Assembly (NCBI GenBank): GCA_019638025.1
Contig: JAHBUO010000016.1
Location: forward strand, 1 to 42,666
Source of the DNA: Ignavibacteriaceae bacterium
GTDB taxonomy: Bacteria; Bacteroidota; Ignavibacteria; Ignavibacteriales; Ignavibacteriaceae
Reading direction: 5' to 3'
DNA length: 42,666 nt
The notes below the pieces were generated by a model. The model was not told where the DNA came from, did not search any database, and worked only from the letters and a program-made list of their open reading frames with translations. The translations under genes and the position numbers were made by a program. Shown here piece by piece: positions 37,407-42,666 of the stretch (the first letter of the stretch is position 1; each line of letters opens with the position of its first letter).

Positions 37407-38603
37407 CTATTTATTAAAGTATCGAGTATCCATGATTGGAATAACACCTTTTTCTCCGACTGTATTCAATATTCGCTTAGCGCGAAGAAAAGTATTTGTT
37501 CTATATTTGCTATAATTTTCTTTATTTGGGTTAAAACTATTTATTTTCACTCTTCCGCCTTCATGGATAAATTGAAGGTCTGAAATATAAATACCCACGT
37601 GGGTTACTTTTTCTCTATTTGATTCAGATGCTTTTGTACCGAAGAAAAGTAAATCTCCTGGTTGCAAATTTTCAAATCCATTTTTGGTATCGACTTCCTC
37701 GCCAATGTGGACCTGTTGTGAGGCATCTCGAGGAAGCACCAACCCATGCATAAAAAATACAGTTTTAGTAAAACCACTGCAATCAAATCCTTTATTAGAA
37801 GTTCCACCCCATAGATACGGGATTCCCATATATTTATGGGCAAGTGTCAATATTGATTCGGAACTCAAAACAATTGAACTTAACCAAGCTTCCAACTTGG
37901 TTGCACGACTTTTAAAAATATATCCGGACCTTCCATCAGGCAATTCAACTTTTAATGATTTTTCATTTTCTGAAATAATTTGTAAAATATTACCTTGCAC
38001 TAAATCGCAGACAATATCTCCGGTCTCATCAATATCAGTGAAACAATGACCAAACATTGAAGTATAAATTACTCTTTCAGATTTTTGCCATTTTTCGAAA
38101 GCTCTTTTATCCATAATCTGAATAGCATCATCGTCAACCCATCCTAAGTAGTTATCAGGAGTCTGAATAAAAAACCAACCATCTTTAGCTTTTTTTAATA
38201 CATTAATTGGTGTACCTAAAAGTGCTTGTGTAACCATCTCAGCCGGATGCTTTGGTTCTTTCCTTAAATTGACCACTGATAATGTGACTACACCAAAAAC
38301 TTTTTCTCCCAATTCTGAGGCGGGGAGTAATTTTATCTCATCCACAAACTTCATCCCCTTTTGATTTAAACTACTTATTAATTGATTCTTTGCTGCTTCA
38401 ATGTTTGTCTCCCCATGAAGTTTGATCTTTTGGTTGTCTGACTCTACTTGAATGTCAAAAACTGCGACTCTTCCATCAGGAGCATGCTCTAATTTTACTT
38501 GATTAATTATTGAAGTAACCTCGTCAATTTTCACTTGTCCGTTCATTAAAAAATTTCCGATAAATAAGAAAAGAATTGTTCTAAATATATGGTTCGAAAA
38601 CAT
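37407..38603 (-). CDS. SH3-containing NlpC/P60 cell-wall peptidase
   Basis: 398 residues. Exported cysteine peptidase, by family likely a gamma-D-glutamyl-L-diamino-acid endopeptidase cutting peptidoglycan stem peptides (as YkfC). Signal-like N-terminus (TILFLFIGNFLMNGQ), an N-terminal domain, two bacterial SH3-like segments (VVNLRKEPKHPAEMV with GWFFIQTPDNYLGWV; GRSGYIFKSRA), then the NlpC/P60 domain with catalytic GFDCSGF (Cys), THVGIYI (His) and FIHEGG (third polar residue). The catalytic set is intact. It is followed eight bases later by the Tat-exported epimerase, so a periplasmic muropeptide-processing pair is likely. ATG 38603 has only a weak ribosome site. Confidence 0.9.
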   Translation of the reverse strand: MFSNHIFRTILFLFIGNFLMNGQVKIDEVTSIINQVKLEHAPDGRVAVFDIQVESDNQKIKLHGETNIEAAKNQLISSLNQKGMKFVDEIKLLPASELGEKVFGVVTLSVVNLRKEPKHPAEMVTQALLGTPINVLKKAKDGWFFIQTPDNYLGWVDDDAIQIMDKRAFEKWQKSERVIYTSMFGHCFTDIDETGDIVCDLVQGNILQIISENEKSLKVELPDGRSGYIFKSRATKLEAWLSSIVLSSESILTLAHKYMGIPYLWGGTSNKGFDCSGFTKTVFFMHGLVLPRDASQQVHIGEEVDTKNGFENLQPGDLLFFGTKASESNREKVTHVGIYISDLQFIHEGGRVKINSFNPNKENYSKYRTNTFLRAKRILNTVGEKGVIPIMDTRYFNK

Positions 38604-38667
38604 ACAAATAACTCAGGTTATTGATTTTATAATGAAAAATGTTCTCACTTAATCTGAAATAAATTTC

Positions 38668-39456
38668 TTATTTCGATAATTTTAAAATACGAAGTGCTCC
38701 ACTAATAACAATGAGAAAAACAACAGTCCCTATTATTAAATCTGGTTTATTGGAATGAAAATAATTTACCAAAATTCCGGCAGCAATTACACCAAGATTT
38801 ATGATTACATCATTTGACGTAAAAATTTTGCTCGCTCGAATGTGAGCCTCATCGTTTTTTGACTTTTGCAATAAGAATAAGGAAAGTGCATTGCCTAAAA
38901 GAGCAAATACTGAGACAATAATCATTGTGTGAAATTCAGGAGGGAGATCTATACCGAGGAAGCGTCTAAGAACTTCAGTAAAACCAATTATTGCTAAAGT
39001 CAACTGAAGATAACCGCTAATTTTTGCAACTCTCTTTTTCATAAGAAGTGAGGAACTTACGACCATTAAACTCATTCCATAAACAAAGCTATCAGCTAAC
39101 ATATCAAGACTATCTGCAATTAAACCCATAGACTCTGAGATAAGACCAAAAACAATCTCTATCAAAAAAAATGTAAAATTTATTATCAAGACCATCCACA
39201 AAATTTTACGGTCAGTCGATTTTGAGGAGTGAACTTCTTCAACAACTTCAGTTGAAACTAAAATGGAATTTAGATTCAATTCTGCAATTGATTTTTCTAT
39301 AGGTGTTACATCATCCGTGTGGTATACTGATAAGAATCGATCTTGAAGATTAAAACTGAGGGATGAGATTTGCTTTAATGGATCCAACTTCATCCGAATT
39401 ATATTTTCTTCGGAAGGGCAATCCATTTTAGAAATATTGAAAATTGATTTGTACAA
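38668..39456 (-). CDS. HMA-domain and cation-diffusion-facilitator-like membrane fusion protein
   Basis: 262 residues. An N-terminal HMA-like ferredoxin fold (FNISKMDCPSEEN, with CPSEE in place of CxxC, residues 1-70) is fused to a CDF-type domain with about five to six membrane helices. Helix 2 has the metal-site pattern ADSLDMLADS; the matching helix 5 reads ASKIFTSNDVIINLGV, keeping Asp but with Phe where CDF proteins usually have His. There is no cytoplasmic C-terminal CDF domain. Probable divalent-metal transporter or sensor; the metal is unknown. The start is TTG 39456, needed to include the first HMA strand; an ATG ten codons later would cut into it. It starts 14 bases after the zf-TFIIB gene. 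Confidence 0.75.
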   Translation of the reverse strand: MYKSIFNISKMDCPSEENIIRMKLDPLKQISSLSFNLQDRFLSVYHTDDVTPIEKSIAELNLNSILVSTEVVEEVHSSKSTDRKILWMVLIINFTFFLIEIVFGLISESMGLIADSLDMLADSFVYGMSLMVVSSSLLMKKRVAKISGYLQLTLAIIGFTEVLRRFLGIDLPPEFHTMIIVSVFALLGNALSLFLLQKSKNDEAHIRASKIFTSNDVIINLGVIAAGILVNYFHSNKPDLIIGTVVFLIVISGALRILKLSK

Positions 39457-39470
39457 TTTTTATGGAGACT

Positions 39471-39707
39471 CTATAAATCAAAATATTTATTTAAGAAACC
39501 ACTGATTTTTTCACTCTCTGAGTTCTTAACTGCTAAGGTTGCATTACTTGAGTTCAAATCAGAATACTGTAACATCGCTTTTTGGATTATTTTTTTTACC
39601 TCTCCCTTATCTAGCCAAATTCCACCACACTCGGGACAATAGTCAATTTCAATACTTTCTTTATAAGAAATTAGTAAACCAACTCCTTCACACCTTGGAC
39701 AGTTCAT
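39471..39707 (-). CDS. Small zf-TFIIB-type zinc-ribbon protein
   Basis: 78 residues, cytoplasmic. Two zinc knuckles, MNCPRCEG and DYCPECGGIWLDKGEV, form the zf-TFIIB ribbon; the GGIWLDKGE segment is diagnostic. The rest is a short Ser/Asn-rich tail. Function unknown, with zinc binding the only safe inference. GAGAGG lies five bases before the ATG at 39707. It sits between the anti-sigma-like gene (18 bases away) and the HMA-CDF gene (14 bases), so it probably shares their transcript. Confidence 0.88.
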   Translation of the reverse strand: MNCPRCEGVGLLISYKESIEIDYCPECGGIWLDKGEVKKIIQKAMLQYSDLNSSNATLAVKNSESEKISGFLNKYFDL

Positions 39708-39725
39708 AGCTACCTCTCGGGTTTA

Positions 39726-40952
39726 TTAAATTTGCCACTCAATTTCTTCCCACCAATTAGTGTAATCGCTTGAATTACGCTGTTTCAATCCTTCTTTGCT
39801 AACTGTTGGCGGCGGTGGGAAAAATCCAACTAATCTATGATAAATTTCTTCAAAAAATATTCTTTCAAGTCTTAAAACTTCAAGCAGAGTTAGAGCATCT
39901 TCATCTGATGCTAATGAAGTGATAGTTTGGACAATTGCTAATTCACTATTTCCTTGTTCATAAAGTTCAACCGCTCTTTTAAAGTCTTTATTTGCTTTTT
40001 CACGAACAGGGATTCCAAATTTATTATTTGGGGCAATCACACATGTATGTTTCTTAGGTACTCGCAGATTTTCTCTAATTGATTCAAGCGTAACATCACC
40101 CGTATTCACAGTTAGAATAATGTTATTAGACTCTGAATCAATATTCAAACTGAATGAACTCTGATATTGTGTTAAATTAATATTTCGAAATTCAACATTT
40201 ACATAAGCGTTAGGACTCCATGCAGAAACATTTAATGAACCGTTGTGGAGAATAACTTTATTCTCATCATTATATGCTTTCTTAACAGTTAAGCTTGAAT
40301 TTTTGCCAAGCTCATAAACAGCGATTTCAGGAATAATTAAGCGAACTTCCGATACTTCATCTGTACTTATTGATTCACCAGCATCTATCTTGAATGAATT
40401 ATCAAACTGCCCATTTAATTTATAAGTACCTGATTTAATTTCTACTGTCCAGGGGGCAGAACTATCTTTAAGTAAAATGTAAATCATATAAGCCAGTAGA
40501 GAAAATAGAATTACATAGCTTGTGTTATACAGAATATTTTTAGTTCTAGCATCATAAGCTTGTGCTGCACTCTTAATTTTAGATTTAAGTTGAACTTTTT
40601 TCTTTTTCGGTTTTGGTGTTTTGATCTGAATTTTATCATCAGATTCTTTATTTGCGCCACTAACCCTAGTCTGAGTTTTAAGTCTTTTAATTACTGTTCC
40701 TTTTAATTCAGGTTTGGGCTTATTTGAAGACTCCTCTTCCCCGGAAATAATTAATCGACGTGAAAGATTGGTTTCAGGATTAATTGTGAGTGGGAGTTCT
40801 TCCACTGCTTTAAAATAATTTTCGAATTTTTTCTGATATAAACGACATGAACTACATTCCTTTAAATGTAATTCAATTTGCTTTTGCATAATTTCGGGCA
40901 AAAGATCATCGAAGTAATCATTCAACAAATTTCTAAATTCGTTACATGTCAA
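39726..40952 (-). CDS. Membrane anti-sigma factor with FecR-like periplasmic domain
   Basis: 408 residues. N-terminal zinc-binding anti-sigma domain (ZAS/zf-HC2: MTCNEFRNLLNDYFDD, then LHLKECSSCRLY with the H-x3-C-x2-C motif), a long Lys/Pro-rich cytoplasmic linker, one membrane helix (ILYNTSYVILFSLLAYMIYILL, trimmed: about 135-160) and a periplasmic FecR-like beta domain (VEIKSGTYKLNGQF; LHNGSLNVSAWSP). The C-terminal part is helical and ends in a Trp/Glu-rich segment. It would hold the sigma factor inactive at the membrane until a signal arrives. The gene overlaps the sigma-like gene by an ATGA, the usual arrangement for such a pair. No TonB receptor gene is seen nearby. Confidence 0.82.
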   Translation of the reverse strand: MTCNEFRNLLNDYFDDLLPEIMQKQIELHLKECSSCRLYQKKFENYFKAVEELPLTINPETNLSRRLIISGEEESSNKPKPELKGTVIKRLKTQTRVSGANKESDDKIQIKTPKPKKKKVQLKSKIKSAAQAYDARTKNILYNTSYVILFSLLAYMIYILLKDSSAPWTVEIKSGTYKLNGQFDNSFKIDAGESISTDEVSEVRLIIPEIAVYELGKNSSLTVKKAYNDENKVILHNGSLNVSAWSPNAYVNVEFRNINLTQYQSSFSLNIDSESNNIILTVNTGDVTLESIRENLRVPKKHTCVIAPNNKFGIPVREKANKDFKRAVELYEQGNSELAIVQTITSLASDEDALTLLEVLRLERIFFEEIYHRLVGFFPPPPTVSKEGLKQRNSSDYTNWWEEIEWQI

Positions 40953-41473
40953 AAGTTTAATTCCTCAATAAAATGATTTCTGATTGACCTGATTATGTTT
41001 AAGATTTCATCAGGTCGATACTTTGCCAGGAGGTCAGAAATTTCAGTTGCTGAATAACCAATAATTTCATGTAAAACATACATTATCCTTTCCTCATCAG
41101 GAAGTTCTAAAACTAACTTCTCTAGATGTGATGTAGGTTTTATATTACTTAAATCGGGAGCATTATTCGTTATAATTTTTTTTTCTATTAATTCGGCAGA
41201 ATATTTACCTGTTCTATGTTCTTCCAAAACGTAGAAGACAGTTATTCCATTCAACCATAATTGAAAACTGCTATTTCCTCTTAGATGTTTAAGATTTTGC
41301 CATGCATGATTTAATACTTCGACAGTAACTCTCTCGGCAATTTTGGTATTCACAAATACCCTTAAACAGATGGCGTAGACATTCCCGACGTATACATCAG
41401 TTAGTTGGAGAAACGAATTTACGTGCCCTTTTTGTGCAGCTTCGATTAAATTTGTAATATATTTATTATTCAT
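40949..41473 (-). CDS. Divergent ECF-type sigma factor
   Basis: 174 residues, the size of an ECF sigma factor. A region 2-like start (LIEAAQKGHVNSFLQLTDVYVGNVYAIC, abbreviated: N-terminal 40 residues) and a region 4-like segment LPDEERIMYVLHEIIGYSA followed by TEISDLL fit the family, but the recognition helix that usually reads like GTVKSRLHRAR is replaced by KYRPDEILNIIRSIR, with few DNA-contacting residues. It overlaps the anti-sigma gene (ATGA), which supports its identity as a sigma factor. It could be a normal but divergent sigma factor or one that has lost promoter recognition. It begins six bases after a small membrane protein gene. Confidence 0.7.
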   Translation of the reverse strand: MNNKYITNLIEAAQKGHVNSFLQLTDVYVGNVYAICLRVFVNTKIAERVTVEVLNHAWQNLKHLRGNSSFQLWLNGITVFYVLEEHRTGKYSAELIEKKIITNNAPDLSNIKPTSHLEKLVLELPDEERIMYVLHEIIGYSATEISDLLAKYRPDEILNIIRSIRNHFIEELNF

Positions 41474-41479
41474 TTAAAA

Positions 41480-41863
41480 TTAGTTTCTTACTCTAAGAAT
41501 TCGTTCACCGGGTCTAATCTGTAAAGTTATTTCGATAGGATTTTGGCTATCTCGCCCCAATTCAGTTCCGACTACGTTAATACTAACTCTATTAGCTGCA
41601 ACTGAAATCAGAGTACTACCGGAATTAGAAGGTTTCTTTATAGTCGGAGGATTAAAATTAAGATAACTTCCGCCGCCGCCACCCAATTGAGGAGGTTTGA
41701 GATAATAAGCATCTGCTAAATCTGCGACTGCATGTGCTTCATTTATAATTTGAGACCTCTCAGAGTCTACAACCCATGTTGAGAAATATCTCACACCCAA
41801 TACAATAGCTATTGCTGCTACTAAGAAAGAGAGGATAACAAGAATTAATTGCTGATTACCCAT
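41480..41863 (-). CDS. Small membrane-anchored protein of unknown function
   Basis: 127 residues. One N-terminal membrane helix (LILVILSFLVAAIAIVLGV) starts almost at once after the initiator, followed by a helical stretch (SERSQIINEAHAVADLADAYY), a glycine run (LGGGGGSYLNF), and a beta-rich C-terminal half. The shape recalls pilin-like proteins, but a prepilin peptidase site and Glu5 are not present, so I do not call it a pilin. AAGG lies five bases before the ATG. It is the first gene of the run that continues to the sigma and anti-sigma genes, and could be a cell-envelope partner of that regulatory pair. Confidence 0.7.
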   Translation of the reverse strand: MGNQQLILVILSFLVAAIAIVLGVRYFSTWVVDSERSQIINEAHAVADLADAYYLKPPQLGGGGGSYLNFNPPTIKKPSNSGSTLISVAANRVSINVVGTELGRDSQNPIEITLQIRPGERILRVRN

Positions 41864-41952
41864 TTAACCTTAAAATTTTACTAAATATTTTGAAATTATA
41901 TTAGACCTATTAAAAATAAATAAATTTTCTCGAAATCAAATAAATATTAATT

Positions 41953-42666
41953 TCAAAATCTGCTGACAATATTTCTATTCTGATTATTGAAAATATTCTT
42001 TCCTTCGGCAGAGTACATAAATTCAATTCTTCCCGAATAAAACTCAGTAATTTTACCTCTGACCATTTTCAAAGTTGAATTTAATAATTTATTTTGTTCA
42101 CTAAATCCCTCACCTAATATTGCAAAGCTCGATGGTAGCCATCTTTCAGGAAACAATTGTGAAAACTTCCCATTTCCAATATAATTATCGAGTTCTGATT
42201 TAAATAGTTTAATCACTTCATCCTGTCCGACTACACTACTTATATCAACATTTTTCTCCCTTATGTATTTCAGAACAAATTCCTTATTGGGCACAAGAAG
42301 AGCAGTAGTATACGGTGATTGATTATTGTATAACATTAGTTGGTCGATAAACTTTGAGTTTTCGGTAATAGTTTCCTCAATTCCTTCGGGGCTGTATTTT
42401 TCTCCATCGCTACTAATAAGTAAACTTTTATTTCTTCCAAGAACATATAAAAAACCATCTTCATCAAAATAACCTAAATCACCGGTGAACAACCATCCAT
42501 CACGGATTGTCTCTTTAGTTGCTTTTTCATTTTTCCAATAACCCGCCATCACATTTTCACCGCGACAAACTATCTCCCCCTTTTCACCCTGTCCAAGTTC
42601 ATTTCCTTTATCATCACAAATTTTTACATCAAGATTGATTACAACCGATCCCGAAGAACCAAGCTT
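41953..42666 (-). CDS. Long-chain acyl-CoA synthetase, AMP-binding family (C-terminal part; 5' end outside window)
   Basis: The open frame runs to the window edge, so the true start is not seen; 237 residues are visible. It belongs to the ANL adenylating enzymes, which activate fatty acids to acyl-CoA through an acyl-AMP. Motifs include ENVMAGYWKNEKATKE, the highly conserved GWLFTGDLGYFDEDGFLYV followed by GRNKSLLISSDGEKYSPE (hinge Asp/Arg/Lys region) and the C-terminal catalytic-Lys region LNSTLKMVRGKI. The segment after the hinge is long and resembles long-chain FadD/LACS-type enzymes. Substrate length is not determinable here. A 89-base AT-rich gap separates it from the next gene. Confidence 0.9.
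   Translation of the reverse strand, partial: KLGSSGSVVINLDVKICDDKGNELGQGEKGEIVCRGENVMAGYWKNEKATKETIRDGWLFTGDLGYFDEDGFLYVLGRNKSLLISSDGEKYSPEGIEETITENSKFIDQLMLYNNQSPYTTALLVPNKEFVLKYIREKNVDISSVVGQDEVIKLFKSELDNYIGNGKFSQLFPERWLPSSFAILGEGFSEQNKLLNSTLKMVRGKITEFYSGRIEFMYSAEGKNIFNNQNRNIVSRF

Noticed and set aside
38656..38674. AT-only hairpin at the end of the HMA-CDF gene considered as a terminator
   Set aside because: Seven A/T-dominated base pairs overlapping the stop codon and no T-tract on the minus strand.
41480..41863. Small membrane protein considered as a type IV pilin
   Set aside because: No prepilin peptidase cleavage site or Glu5, and no pilus genes nearby.
42661..42666. Window ends in AAGCTT, a HindIII site, suggesting a clone boundary
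   Set aside because: A six-base site is common in AT-rich DNA and the other end has none; the open frame simply continues past the edge.

Overview
The window is AT-rich, densely coded bacterial chromosome. Several signs point to the Bacteroidota/Chlorobiota/Ignavibacteriota group, most probably an Ignavibacteria-like organism. Two large secreted proteins end in type IX secretion (T9SS) C-terminal sorting domains with the NYPNPFNP-type motif. A Bacteroidota-style promoter (TAnnTTTG) precedes floA. The mix of ClpC, FloA, H-type lectin, M64 peptidase and Tat-exported dipeptide epimerase also fits. The assignment rests on recognised protein features, not on a database search. No rRNA, tRNA, CRISPR array, insertion sequence or phage gene was seen.

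Layout. (1) 1-7432, all minus strand: a tight housekeeping run clpC > pterin dehydratase > small TPR protein > pyrE > mscS > M64 peptidase with short gaps or overlaps, then nhaA (its 3' end is cut by the window edge) behind a perfect 26-bp palindrome. (2) 7504-7863: a small secreted H-type lectin-like protein. (3) 8026-11586, plus strand: floA, a membrane-anchored acidic protein and a UvrD-family helicase, each translationally coupled, ending in a bidirectional terminator. (4) 11657-20373: two divergent T9SS cargo proteins, one of about 1960 residues with a duplicated propeller-like domain and one built of Ycf48/BNR-type repeats. (5) 20397-21281: a DUF72 protein.

(6) 21300-34378, minus strand: the most interesting locus. 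It reads KaiC/RecA-like protein > TPR-beta-barrel outer-membrane protein > (325-base gap) > processive GT2 glycosyltransferase > small Pro/Gln-rich membrane protein > GATase/ThuA-like plus NodB-like protein > FnIII lipoprotein > five-PAS hybrid sensor with a receiver domain, then a rho-independent terminator. This has the logic of a synthase-dependent exopolysaccharide system (compare PgaABCD or BcsA/BcsC): synthase in the inner membrane, periplasmic TPR scaffold and outer-membrane pore, and a carbohydrate-esterase-like fold. Three of its enzyme folds (KaiC-like ATPase, NodB deacetylase, histidine-kinase ATPase) lack key catalytic residues, so they look like sensory or scaffolding pseudoenzymes. 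I know of no described system with this composition, but I cannot search for one.

(7) 34527-38603: a GH9 glucanase with a TTG start, a Tat-exported L-Ala-D/L-Glu epimerase-like enzyme and an SH3-NlpC/P60 peptidase, the last two forming a likely cell-wall peptide pair. (8) 38668-41863: an HMA-CDF metal-transporter-like fusion, a zf-TFIIB protein, a FecR-like anti-sigma factor, a divergent ECF sigma factor and a small membrane protein, apparently one operon. (9) 41953 to the end: the C-terminal part of a long-chain acyl-CoA synthetase.
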